From positions 310,001-374,000 of the forward strand of contig NZ_JAUOEK010000184.1 of assembly GCF_030540835.1 (NCBI RefSeq): a stretch of 64,000 bases of DNA, written 5' to 3'. Below, one piece after another: positions 54,314 through 62,598 of this stretch. Position 1 is the stretch's first letter. Every line of letters begins with the position of its first letter. Under the pieces are notes generated by a model. The model saw nothing but the letters and a program-made list of their open reading frames with translations. It had not been told where the DNA came from and did no database searches. Made by a program: the position numbers and the translations under genes. Source of the stretch: Flavivirga aquimarina (lineage in GTDB: Bacteria; Bacteroidota; Bacteroidia; Flavobacteriales; Flavobacteriaceae).

Positions 54314-55048
54314 TTATTTAAAATACGACAACAAATCCGATTTTTTTGAAGCCGACACCATAACTTCCTTTCCATTGCTAAGTACCACACGTCCTCCTTT
54401 GCCTTTCACATATTTTACAACTTCGTTTACATTGACTAAATACGATTTGTGCACACGAGCAAAACTAGCATTGTTTAGGGCTTCTTCAAAATACTTGAGT
54501 GTTTTACTTACTAACTTCTTTTTATTTGTGTTTAAATAAATTTCTGTATAATTATCGTCTGCTTTACAATATAAAATATCAGACATGTTTATTACCTCAA
54601 AACCGTCTAATTGCGGGATAGTTATTTTACCGTCAACACCACTTGTTTTTGGCATAAGCACCTGATCTTGAAGCGCCTCTTCTTTGGTTCTAATTTCAGT
54701 AACGTAATCGACTGCTTTTATCAGTTCATCTATAGAAATAGGTTTCATTAAATAATAAGATGCGTGTGCATTTAATGCATCCATAGCATAATGATTATAG
54801 GCGGTTACAAATACCGTTTCGAAGTTTATATCGCCTACCTTATCTAACAGATCAAACGCATTACCATAAGGCATTTCTACATCTAAAAACACAATATCTA
54901 AATCGTTATTACGAATAAGCACCAAAGCTTCTTCTACATTAGCTGCTTCACCTAAAACCGCTACATTAGGACAGTACTTTTTGAGATAATTTTTTAAAAT
55001 ATCTCTACTGGTTTCTTCGTCTTCGACTATAATTGAGGCTAACTTCAT
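54314..55048 (-). CDS. LytTR-family response regulator
   Basis: Protein of 244 residues: receiver with IIVEDEE, phospho-Asp in LDIVFLDVEMPYG and Lys in YYLMKPISI; LytTR domain about 145-244 (ILYCKADDNYTEIYLNTNKK, FARVHKSYLVNVNEVVKYVKGKGGRVVLSNGKEVMVSASKKSDLL). Directly abuts the DUF4349 gene with no gap, and the histidine kinase precedes that, so kinase, DUF4349 and regulator form one unit. Confidence 0.92.
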   Translation of the reverse strand: MKLASIIVEDEETSRDILKNYLKKYCPNVAVLGEAANVEEALVLIRNNDLDIVFLDVEMPYGNAFDLLDKVGDINFETVFVTAYNHYAMDALNAHASYYLMKPISIDELIKAVDYVTEIRTKEEALQDQVLMPKTSGVDGKITIPQLDGFEVINMSDILYCKADDNYTEIYLNTNKKKLVSKTLKYFEEALNNASFARVHKSYLVNVNEVVKYVKGKGGRVVLSNGKEVMVSASKKSDLLSYFK

Positions 55049-55927
55049 TTAATTATCTAAGTTTTTAATAATACCATTGAATAAATTTAATTTATCAATA
55101 ATCAACAAAATCAAATAAACAAAACCTGCTATAAAAAACAAGATTAGCATTAATTGTAGATAAGTTGAAACTGTCCAATCTAGGGCAACTTTTATACGAT
55201 GCATTAAACTTATTTTGTTTTCTGTGCCTTCTATTAATGAGAACTTAATAGTACAAAATTCATTCTCCTCGTCATAATTTCCCAATTGTACACCTAAACC
55301 CTGTAACTCTTCTTCAATGCTTAATATCCTGTTCTCTAAATTTATGTATTCTTCTATTTTACCTCCTTTGTCCTTTAATTCAATCAAGGACGTTCTAATC
55401 TTTAAGAGCGATTCCTTTTTGGCATTAAGTTGTTTGTATTCGTTCGTTTTATCTTTTTTGGTAATCTCTTTAGACTGGACTTTCCCAATTTTTGAAAGCC
55501 TGTTATATAAAGAATCGAATCTCTCGGGTTGTACACCAATTAACAACTGAAGTTTCCTATAACCTTTGTTACCACTATTTTGCTCAAATTGAATAATGGC
55601 ATCTTGCTTCTTAATTTCCTTATTCAATACTTTTTTTTCTCTTTCAAATTCAGAAGATTTAGTATTTACCGTAGCAATTTTTTCATACTTCTGATCTACA
55701 TCAACAACTGCTGGAGAGTTGTTTGAACCCGTATTGATCTTATACTTTTTTGAGGCGTAATTAACCCTACTGCTTGTAATTTCTTGAAAAAACAAATCAC
55801 TTTCTTGAATATTACTATTGGAATATTCTGAATAGCCATATAGTATTCTAAACACAAATAGTATTATGAACAGTAGTACTAAATAGAATACACCTTTTTT
55901 AAATTTCTTTTTGAATGTTTGTTTCAT
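55049..55927 (-). CDS. DUF4349-like membrane protein with coiled coil
   Basis: Protein of 292 residues. Helix at 12-31, periplasmic stretch rich in Lys/Glu with a coiled coil (about 90-215: ELKDKGGKIEEYINLENRILSIEEELQGLGVQL), and a C-terminal membrane segment (about 255-280: YLQLMLILFFIAGFVYLILLII). The pattern fits the DUF4349 family of unknown function. It lies between kinase and response regulator genes, 2 bases after one and 0 before the other, so it probably takes part in signal sensing or is the output. Inference from context. Confidence 0.7.
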   Translation of the reverse strand: MKQTFKKKFKKGVFYLVLLFIILFVFRILYGYSEYSNSNIQESDLFFQEITSSRVNYASKKYKINTGSNNSPAVVDVDQKYEKIATVNTKSSEFEREKKVLNKEIKKQDAIIQFEQNSGNKGYRKLQLLIGVQPERFDSLYNRLSKIGKVQSKEITKKDKTNEYKQLNAKKESLLKIRTSLIELKDKGGKIEEYINLENRILSIEEELQGLGVQLGNYDEENEFCTIKFSLIEGTENKISLMHRIKVALDWTVSTYLQLMLILFFIAGFVYLILLIIDKLNLFNGIIKNLDN

Positions 55928-55929
55928 TA

Positions 55930-58104
55930 CTAATCTTTTTTAAGTGTTACCACAACTTTCGTTCCCACATCTTCATCATCTTGAAAATCGTCAACAAAGA
56001 CATCTACTTTATCTTTATACATCTCATTTAAAATGGAAACACGTTTTTTAATATTTCCCATACCTTTTGATTTTTGTTTCTTCTGGTTCATCGTTTTTAA
56101 AACTTTCGATTTTTCCCGCCCAATCCCATCATCGGTAATCATAATTTCTATTTCGTCTGATGCCGTTTGAGTAACCTCAATCTCTAAACGACCTTTAGTT
56201 TTTTTATAACGCAACCCATGCCATACCGCATTCTCTATATAGGGCTGTAGCAGCATGGGAGGTATAATAAAATCCTGAACATTAATGTTTTCATCAATAG
56301 TAATACTATAATCAAATTTATCCTGAAACCTGAAATGTTCTAATTTTGTGTATAATTCTAATAGTTCAATTTCTTTTTCCAGTGAAATAAAATCTTCTTC
56401 ACTATTCTCTAAAACAGCACGCATTAATAATGAAAAATCGGTGAGGTATTTATTAGCTGTACGCTCGTCATTTGATGCAATAAAACTATTTACAGAGTTT
56501 AACGCATTAAATATAAAATGCGGATTCATTTGACTACGCAAACTTTTTAACGCTAATAAATTATTAGCCAATCGCTGTTGCTTAATATATTTAAACATTA
56601 AAAAAGCAGTAATCAACAACAATAGAACACCTCCTATAAGCGAATAAATAATTAATTTTTGCCGTTTAGCTTCTTCTGTGGTTAATTGAAATTTACTCTC
56701 GGTTAAAGCTCTATCACTTTCCAGACTTAGGATTCTATTTTGTGTACTAACAATATTTTTACTAAACCTTGCAGCCTGTGATAATTCTTGCTCTTTTTTA
56801 ATATAGAGTTTGTCCATCAGGCCAACATAACTTTGATATGCAATAAGTGCTTTATCAAATTGCCCTGCATCTCTATAGATTTCGGATAATTTTCTGGTTG
56901 CATCTTTCTGTACAATAAGATCTTCCTTACTATCTGCTTCTTCAATACTCTTTTTAAGATACGGAATTGCATTTTCATAATCATTTTGAAGCGCAAATGC
57001 GTTCCCTATCTTATAATTTTGTTTTTGGGATGTTAAGGGACTTTCGTTATCTAAAATAGAATCATTTTCTATATCGCTTATATCCTCTAATGCTTCTTGT
57101 CTTAATGCTATTTCATTTGAGTAATTATTGTTGGCACTTTGAAAATCTGCAACTTTTACTTTTTCTTCAATAGCTCGTTTTTTATTTTGGGTACTAGCAA
57201 GTTTCATCGATCTATTAAAATATCCTTCTGCTTTTTGAGATTCTCCTTTTACATTATAAACTTGTGCTATTTTCGAATTTAGATCTGTGATCTTAGGTGT
57301 TATTAAATGCTTTTGAGCAACGGTTAATCCTTTTTGATAATTATCAATTGAAAGTTGATAGTTTTGAGTTAAAAGATACACATCACCAATGCCTTCGTAT
57401 AACTGAACCAATTGCCAATTGGATAGTTCCTTTTTATTAATTTCATTATACGTTTCTATACTTTCCTGATAGTTATTATTTTGTTTATATGCAGTAGCTA
57501 ACTTTAGTTTAACAGTATTTGTTTTAATATTTTGATCACTAATCCTATAATTAGAAACAGCTAAATCGTATTGTTTCCAAAACATATAAATATCTCCCAA
57601 AACCTCGTAAGTATTGGCATTTTCTTTTACAGAACTACTTTCAATAAAAGCTAATTCAATAAATTCAATACTACGTTTTGCATCTTTTTTTAAATATGTT
57701 TCAGCAGAATCTATTAGGGATTTAAACTGATTTGGGTTTCGCCTCGAAAACTTTTTCTGTTTATATTCAGTTTCTTCTTCATTAGATTCTACCTTAACAG
57801 TAATGCGTTCATTATTTAGAATCGTATAATAGACCGTTTCAAAATCTTTATGCCTTATAACAAGTTCGTCTCCTTTTTTTACTTCAATTCTAAAATCACC
57901 TGTAAAATCGGTTGTTGTGTAAGCACCTCCGTTAACTTCAATATTTACATGTGGAATAGGGTCGCGCGTATCACTCTCAATCACAGAACCTCTTACCGTA
58001 AATCTCGGTTCGGTATCATCAGACTCATTATATACTTGAGCAAACATACAAGTGGTGCCAAGTACAATCCATAAAAAACATATATGTTTAATAATTATTC
58101 GCAT
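55930..58104 (-). CDS. TPR-containing LytS-like histidine kinase
   Basis: From ATG 58104 (MRIIIKHICFLWIVLG, signal-like) the protein has 724 residues; a longer frame from 58233 begins inside a -7 box and is rejected. After the signal come a CarboxypepD_reg-like fold (about 35-105: VRGSVIESDTRDPIPHVNIEVNGG), TPR repeats (about 130-435), a coiled coil, one membrane helix (LIIYSLIGGVLLLLITAFLMF) and the kinase core, LRSQMNPHFIFNALNSVNSFI (phospho-His) and the ATP-binding IENAVWHGLRYK, DDGIGREKS. TPRs in the periplasm sense a protein partner. Starts a three-gene signalling operon. Confidence 0.9.
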   Translation of the reverse strand: MRIIIKHICFLWIVLGTTCMFAQVYNESDDTEPRFTVRGSVIESDTRDPIPHVNIEVNGGAYTTTDFTGDFRIEVKKGDELVIRHKDFETVYYTILNNERITVKVESNEEETEYKQKKFSRRNPNQFKSLIDSAETYLKKDAKRSIEFIELAFIESSSVKENANTYEVLGDIYMFWKQYDLAVSNYRISDQNIKTNTVKLKLATAYKQNNNYQESIETYNEINKKELSNWQLVQLYEGIGDVYLLTQNYQLSIDNYQKGLTVAQKHLITPKITDLNSKIAQVYNVKGESQKAEGYFNRSMKLASTQNKKRAIEEKVKVADFQSANNNYSNEIALRQEALEDISDIENDSILDNESPLTSQKQNYKIGNAFALQNDYENAIPYLKKSIEEADSKEDLIVQKDATRKLSEIYRDAGQFDKALIAYQSYVGLMDKLYIKKEQELSQAARFSKNIVSTQNRILSLESDRALTESKFQLTTEEAKRQKLIIYSLIGGVLLLLITAFLMFKYIKQQRLANNLLALKSLRSQMNPHFIFNALNSVNSFIASNDERTANKYLTDFSLLMRAVLENSEEDFISLEKEIELLELYTKLEHFRFQDKFDYSITIDENINVQDFIIPPMLLQPYIENAVWHGLRYKKTKGRLEIEVTQTASDEIEIMITDDGIGREKSKVLKTMNQKKQKSKGMGNIKKRVSILNEMYKDKVDVFVDDFQDDEDVGTKVVVTLKKD

Positions 58105-58230
58105 GCGCTGTTTAATAATAGATAAACTTACGCACTTTCGTTGGTATAATAAAATGGTGTTTTTATAAATCTGTGTTTTTTCCTTACTAAAAAGATGCTC
58201 TGACGTATTCAAAAGTTCCTTTAACTCAAT

Positions 58231-58238
58231 CAAACCTA
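58231..58238 (-). promoter_or_regulatory. -7 box upstream of the TPR histidine kinase operon
   Basis: On the minus strand TAGGTTTG matches TAnnTTTG exactly. It overlaps the first codon of the longest possible reading frame (58233), which argues that the true start is further downstream. No -33 element found. Confidence 0.45.
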
Positions 58239-58314
58239 CACTTCACTCATTCTGCTTTTTTTAGGAAATATGTTGACCATACATTTACAGCGTTAACTAG
58301 AAAACAATAAGCTC

Positions 58315-58863
58315 ATGAAAACTATATTTTCCATATTTATCCTTTCCGTCCTAGTATTTCCAGGCAATGAAAATAATGCCGTTAAATACCCCAAAGCAAA
58401 AGTTAGCTATTCTGCATTTGAAGATTTAGTAAAACAAGTAAAAAAACATAGGCAGAAAAGACTCATTGATTTAAATCAATTTTTAAGCAAAAGTAAATCA
58501 GAAGATGTCGTGATATTAGACACACGCTCCAAAGAAATGTTTACCAGAAAGCATATTAAAGGTGCTGTTCATTTAAATTTTTCAGATTTTACTCAAGAAA
58601 ATCTTAACAAATTAATTCCCAATGCAGACACAACCATCCTTATTTACTGTAACAATAATTTTGAAGGGGACGAAATTAATTTTGCAAGTAAAATAGTGCT
58701 TCCCAAAGTAGTTAAGAAAGATATAAAGCCAATTACGTTAGCCCTAAATATACCTACATATATAAACCTTTATGGATACGGTTACAGAAATGTATACGAA
58801 TTATCGGAACTGATTACTCTTTTTGATGAAAGAGTTGAATACGAAGGAACAACAATAAATTAA
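58315..58863 (+). CDS. rhodanese-like domain protein, secreted
   Basis: Protein of 182 residues with an N-terminal signal-like segment (MKTIFSIFILSVLVFPG). Rhodanese motifs: VVILDTRSKEMFTRKHIKGAVHLNFSDF, then the active-site Cys in ILIYCNNNFEGDEINFASK. The active-site loop is CNNNFEGD, longer than the CxxGxR of thiosulfate transferases. It lies 11 bases before the VWA gene; the pair may be a small surface or periplasmic complex. Substrate unknown. Confidence 0.8.
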   Translation: MKTIFSIFILSVLVFPGNENNAVKYPKAKVSYSAFEDLVKQVKKHRQKRLIDLNQFLSKSKSEDVVILDTRSKEMFTRKHIKGAVHLNFSDFTQENLNKLIPNADTTILIYCNNNFEGDEINFASKIVLPKVVKKDIKPITLALNIPTYINLYGYGYRNVYELSELITLFDERVEYEGTTIN

Positions 58864-58874
58864 AAACCCTTACC

Positions 58875-60032
58875 ATGAAAACACAATTTAAAACATTATT
58901 ATCCTGTATAGCATTAATAGCTTTTATGGCTTGCAATGCAAACAATAAAAATCAAAACGTAGCATATACATCTATAGAAAAAAAACATCACGATCCTAAC
59001 AAGCAATTCATTAAAGTGGCTCTTTTATTAGACACCAGCAATAGTATGGATGGGCTTATAGACCAGGCGAAAGCACAACTGTGGGATATAGTAAACGAAT
59101 TATCTTATGCTAAATGCGGAACCAATAAACCCAATTTACAAATCGCTCTATATGAATACGGCAACGACGGATTAAACGGAAAAGAAGGTTTTATTAGGCA
59201 AGTCTTGGCTTTTAGTAATGATTTAGATGATATCTCTAAAGAGTTATTCTCGCTAACAACCAATGGTGGTAGTGAATATTGCGGACAAGTTATACAGACC
59301 TCCTTAAATCAATTAGATTGGGGTAAAAACCCCGACGATTTAAAACTTATCTTCATTGCCGGTAATGAGCCATTTACTCAAGGAAAAGTAAATTATAAAG
59401 ATGCATCTGTAAATGCAAAAGAAAAAGATATAACCATAAATACTATTTTTTGTGGTGATTATAATCAAGGCATTTCTTCTTTCTGGAAAGATGGTGCCCA
59501 ATTAACAAATGGTGATTATATGGCTATAAACCAAAACAAAAAAACAATACACATTGCTTCTCCTTATGATGATGCCATTTTAATACTAAACCAAAAACTA
59601 AACAGAACCTATGTTACTTACGGTCAAATAGGGAGACAAAAAAAGGAACTTCAAGCCGAACAAGATTCTAAAGCGGGGACTTATAGCAAAGCAAATGCCG
59701 TAAGCAGAACGATAAGCAAGAGTTCTCATTTATATAAAAATAAATCGTGGGATTTAGTAGATGCCGTAGAAGACGAAGAAGTCGTTATTGAAGATCTTAA
59801 AGACGACGCGTTACCTCAAGAACTAAAAGGAAAAAGCAAAGCTGAAATTAAAACCTACGTAGCTGAGAAAAGTAAAGAACGTACCGCCATCCAAAAACAG
59901 ATTCAAGAGCTTAACGCTAAGCGTAAATCGTACATTGCAGATAAGAAAAAAGAAGCCGATAACGGCTTAGAAAATGCCATGACTAAAGCCATAAAAGAAC
60001 AAGCAAAAAGAAAGAAGTATAGTTGGAACTAA
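58875..60032 (+). CDS. von Willebrand factor A domain lipoprotein
   Basis: Protein of 385 residues with lipoprotein signal MKTQFKTLLSCIALIAFMAC (Cys 20). VWA fold at about 45-235 with the MIDAS pattern LLLDTSNSMDGLIDQAKAQ (DxSxS), TTNGGSEYCGQV and KLIFIAGNEPF. The rest is a charged coiled coil (about 270-385) ending KRKKYSWN. Downstream of the rhodanese gene. Likely a surface or periplasmic scaffold; partner unknown. Confidence 0.85.
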   Translation: MKTQFKTLLSCIALIAFMACNANNKNQNVAYTSIEKKHHDPNKQFIKVALLLDTSNSMDGLIDQAKAQLWDIVNELSYAKCGTNKPNLQIALYEYGNDGLNGKEGFIRQVLAFSNDLDDISKELFSLTTNGGSEYCGQVIQTSLNQLDWGKNPDDLKLIFIAGNEPFTQGKVNYKDASVNAKEKDITINTIFCGDYNQGISSFWKDGAQLTNGDYMAINQNKKTIHIASPYDDAILILNQKLNRTYVTYGQIGRQKKELQAEQDSKAGTYSKANAVSRTISKSSHLYKNKSWDLVDAVEDEEVVIEDLKDDALPQELKGKSKAEIKTYVAEKSKERTAIQKQIQELNAKRKSYIADKKKEADNGLENAMTKAIKEQAKRKKYSWN

Positions 60033-60034
60033 AA

Positions 60035-60167
60035 AAGAAGTGGCTATCTGAAAACATTTAAAAATTAGAGTTTGTCTCATCAAGCGTAGTCGAAATGTTA
60101 ATTAAAAAGTTCTCGGCTGCGCTCGAACAGATAACCAAACGTTTTTAAGAAAATAGCCTCTTTTTTT
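60035..60167. terminator. interrupted bidirectional terminator carrying a dispersed repeat in its loop
   Basis: Stem parts: ggctat (60042-60047) with atagcc (60153-60158), and aaaacattt (60051-60059) with aaacgtttt (60137-60145, one mismatch), then a T-run from 60161. The loop of about 75 bases contains gtctcatcaagcgtagtcgaaatg and gttctcggctgcgctcgaac, a known style of flavobacterial repeat. It serves the convergent VWA and PorP genes. Confidence 0.55.
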
Positions 60168-61170
60168 AATTAACCGCAGGACAGTTACACTCAAAACGTT
60201 TTCGTCTACAACTAAAGTTATATCCTAATGTAAACTGATGGAAACCACCATTTGTAAATACTACTGAGTTTGTTTGATATGTATAGGTATATGCAAACAT
60301 AAACTGATTATAATTAACACCTAAAATAGGTGTTAATTGTTCTAACCTTTGACTGCTTACGCTTCCAGAACTTGTTAAGAATTCAGCCCCATCCAAGCTC
60401 GTTCTATATGATACCCCTCCCCATAATTTACCAAAATTCATTTGCTTATAAACTTTTGCATTTATATCAATTGAAGACTCTTTTGTCCCATCTTTATATT
60501 GAAACAGTACTGAAGGCTCATAACTCCATTCACTTCCAAATTTGCTATAAACATACCCAGCAGAAAGCAAATAACGTCTCAGGTTACTAGTAATCTCAAT
60601 ATCATTATTTACACCCGAATTTTTCAATATATTCTTCACTGTACCGTGTGCATAAAAATCCAGATAATGATAAGAAAATCCGAAATCTATATTAAAATTA
60701 GATTCATTTTGTACAATCCCATCAATAATAGGATCTGGGCCATCAAACAAAAAAGTGGTTTCATCTAGTTTATATTGAATAAACCCAGCACTCAACCCAA
60801 AAGAAAGCATGTTTAAATCTATTTCATTTCTGGAGAACATTAAATGGTGAGCATAAGTTACATAAGCACCAGTTTGTGAGTGATAGCCATTTTTATCGGT
60901 ATATAATATCCCTCCAATTGCAGATTGCGAATCTCCCAATCTTCCATTTAAACTTAATGTTAAAAGTTTTGGAGCATCATCTTGTCCAAACCATTGTTGT
61001 CTTCCTGTCAATCTAATTTTAGCACAATTAGCTACACCAGCCATAGACGGGTGAATTAAATAGTAATTATCTGTAAGGTAATCGGTATATATTGGCAAGC
61101 CCTCTTGTGAAGTTGCTATATGGGTAAATAACATCCCTATAGTTACCATTAAAATATTTTTCAATTTCAT
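60166..61170 (-). CDS. PorP/SprF family type IX secretion membrane protein
   Basis: Protein of 334 residues with signal peptide ending IATSQ (about 22). The family opening EGLPIYTDYLTDNYYLIHPSMAGVANCAKIRLTGRQQWFGQDDAPKLLTLSLNG is clear, followed by outer-membrane beta strands and a final HQFTLGYNF barrel strand; a Cys pair lies at the C-terminus (CRRKRFECNCPAVN). PorP/SprF proteins partner a large secreted SprB-like adhesin, but none is in this window. Promoter boxes lie 100 bases upstream. Confidence 0.9.
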   Translation of the reverse strand: MKLKNILMVTIGMLFTHIATSQEGLPIYTDYLTDNYYLIHPSMAGVANCAKIRLTGRQQWFGQDDAPKLLTLSLNGRLGDSQSAIGGILYTDKNGYHSQTGAYVTYAHHLMFSRNEIDLNMLSFGLSAGFIQYKLDETTFLFDGPDPIIDGIVQNESNFNIDFGFSYHYLDFYAHGTVKNILKNSGVNNDIEITSNLRRYLLSAGYVYSKFGSEWSYEPSVLFQYKDGTKESSIDINAKVYKQMNFGKLWGGVSYRTSLDGAEFLTSSGSVSSQRLEQLTPILGVNYNQFMFAYTYTYQTNSVVFTNGGFHQFTLGYNFSCRRKRFECNCPAVN

Positions 61171-61270
61171 CCCAAGTAGGTTTGATTTAGTATTAATGTT
61201 TTAATTATTACTAGCTTAAAGATAAAGCTAAAAACTTTACCTTTTATCTTAAACTATAAGGCACAGAACT

Positions 61271-61309
61271 CAAATATATAGATAACTACGTTTTCTTTTA
61301 GTATTTTTG
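61271..61309. promoter_or_regulatory. divergent -7 boxes for PorP/SprF and NifU-like genes
   Basis: Minus-strand TATATTTG (61271-61278) for the PorP gene and plus-strand TATTTTTG (61302-61309) for the NifU gene both match TAnnTTTG exactly. No good -33 elements. Confidence 0.5.
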
Positions 61310-61326
61310 TAAAAAAATTAGCTAAA

Positions 61327-62229
61327 ATGAGCAATTTCAAGGTTTCTGTGCAAGAAACATCCAACAATACCATCGTTAAATTTGAATTAAATCAATTTAT
61401 AACAAAGCATCAAAGTTTTGAATTTAATAATATAGATGAGGCTAAAGCGTCCCCCTTAGCGCAACAATTATTTTATTTACCATTTGTAAAAAAGGTTTAT
61501 ATTTCTGGGAATTTTGTTGCTGTAGAACGCTATGATATTGTTAAATGGGACGATGTCCAAGATGAAGTTGCCCAGCAAATTGAAGCTTATTTAAATGATG
61601 GTGGTTTAGCAATAGAAGATACCGCAGTTACAAAAAAAATACCCGTAACGGTTTATGCTGAAAGTACACCAAACCCAGCAGCCATGAAGTTTGTTACTAA
61701 TAAAAAAATAGTAACATCTCTTTTCGAATTTACATCCATTGATGAGGCAAAGTTATCACCGTTAGCGACAGAATTATTTCATTTTCCTTTTGTAAAAAGT
61801 GTCTTTATAGATGAAAATTATGTGTCGATTACTAAATACGACATTGCTGAATGGCAAGATATTACGATACAGATTCGTGAGTTTATAAAAAACTATATAG
61901 AAAATGGTAAAGAGGTCGTATTACCGAATGCTGCTGAAACCTTACAAAAAACCACAACGCAAATAGATGATCACTTTGAATCGTTGGACGATACATCAAA
62001 AGAAATAATAAATATTCTTGAAGAGTATGTAAAACCTGCTGTAGCAAGCGATGGAGGTAATATTCAATTTATATCCTACGATAAAAACACCAAAAACGTA
62101 AGTGTCATGCTCCAAGGGGCATGTAGTGGTTGCCCGTCTTCTACTTATACTTTAAAAAGTGGAATAGAAAATATGCTAAAAGAAATGCTTCCCGGTAAAA
62201 TTGAAATGGTTGAGGCTATAAATGGTTAA
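61327..62229 (+). CDS. NifU-like Fe-S scaffold protein with duplicated N-terminal domain
   Basis: Protein of 300 residues. Two Nfu-N-type repeats are visible (about 1-95 and 105-200), both with IDEAK.SPLA..LF..PFVK.V.I..N.V. The second keeps the TPNPAAMKF motif; the first has TSNNTIVKFEL. The C-terminal NifU domain (about 215-300) has the CxxC cluster ligands in MLQGACSGCPSSTYTLKSGIENML. It delivers Fe-S clusters, for instance to IlvD-like enzymes. Single gene with its own promoter. Confidence 0.93.
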   Translation: MSNFKVSVQETSNNTIVKFELNQFITKHQSFEFNNIDEAKASPLAQQLFYLPFVKKVYISGNFVAVERYDIVKWDDVQDEVAQQIEAYLNDGGLAIEDTAVTKKIPVTVYAESTPNPAAMKFVTNKKIVTSLFEFTSIDEAKLSPLATELFHFPFVKSVFIDENYVSITKYDIAEWQDITIQIREFIKNYIENGKEVVLPNAAETLQKTTTQIDDHFESLDDTSKEIINILEEYVKPAVASDGGNIQFISYDKNTKNVSVMLQGACSGCPSSTYTLKSGIENMLKEMLPGKIEMVEAING

Positions 62230-62309
62230 TAATATACAAGTGACTTTTTATAATTTATGTGTCTTAAACTATGTAAACAAAAGTATAGTTATTCGTAAAT
62301 TTTAAAAAT

Positions 62310-62317
62310 TAAATTTG
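62310..62317 (+). promoter_or_regulatory. dodecin -7 box four bases before the start codon
   Basis: TAAATTTG then four bases then ATG at 62322. Exact TAnnTTTG; a leaderless transcript is implied. Confidence 0.45.
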
Positions 62318-62321
62318 TATT

Positions 62322-62522
62322 ATGGCAATATTAAAAGTAATCGAGGTTCTTTCTAATTCAGAAAAAAGTTGGGAAGACGCCACTAAAAAAGCAGTAAAAC
62401 ACGCTTCAAAAAGCGTTAAAAACATACGTTCTGTATACGTTCAAGACCAAAGTGCTAGCGTCACCGATGGTGAGGTTACAGAATTTAGAGTAAATCTTAA
62501 AATCACATTTGAAGTAAACTAG
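62322..62522 (+). CDS. dodecin family flavin-binding protein
   Basis: Tiny 66-residue beta-alpha-beta protein. KVIEVLSNSEKSWEDATKKAVKHASKSVKNIRSVYVQDQSASVTDGEVTEFRVNLKITFEV matches the dodecin fold, which assembles into a 12-mer that stores or buffers flavins. Trp17 region (KSWEDA) is the flavin stacking site. Its own terminator follows. Confidence 0.93.
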   Translation: MAILKVIEVLSNSEKSWEDATKKAVKHASKSVKNIRSVYVQDQSASVTDGEVTEFRVNLKITFEVN

Positions 62523-62544
62523 ATTTATATTTGTTTTAAAACAT

Positions 62545-62571
62545 AAGCGTTCTCAAATGAACGCTTTTTTT
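62545..62571 (+). terminator. terminator after dodecin
   Basis: Eight-bp arms (62545-62552 and 62559-62566) and six or more T residues. Confidence 0.85.
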
Positions 62572-62586
62572 GTGCGTAAATTTCGC

Positions 62587-62594
62587 TAACTTTG
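62587..62594 (+). promoter_or_regulatory. -7 box of the DUF255 lipoprotein gene four bases before ATG
   Basis: TAACTTTG then ATAC then ATG at 62599. Exact TAnnTTTG; leaderless start implied. Confidence 0.45.
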
Positions 62595-62598
62595 ATAC

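Noticed and set aside
58105-58233. Longer N-terminus of the TPR histidine kinase
   Set aside because: The first codon overlaps a TAnnTTTG box; the extra 43 residues have no signal character, whereas ATG 58104 does.
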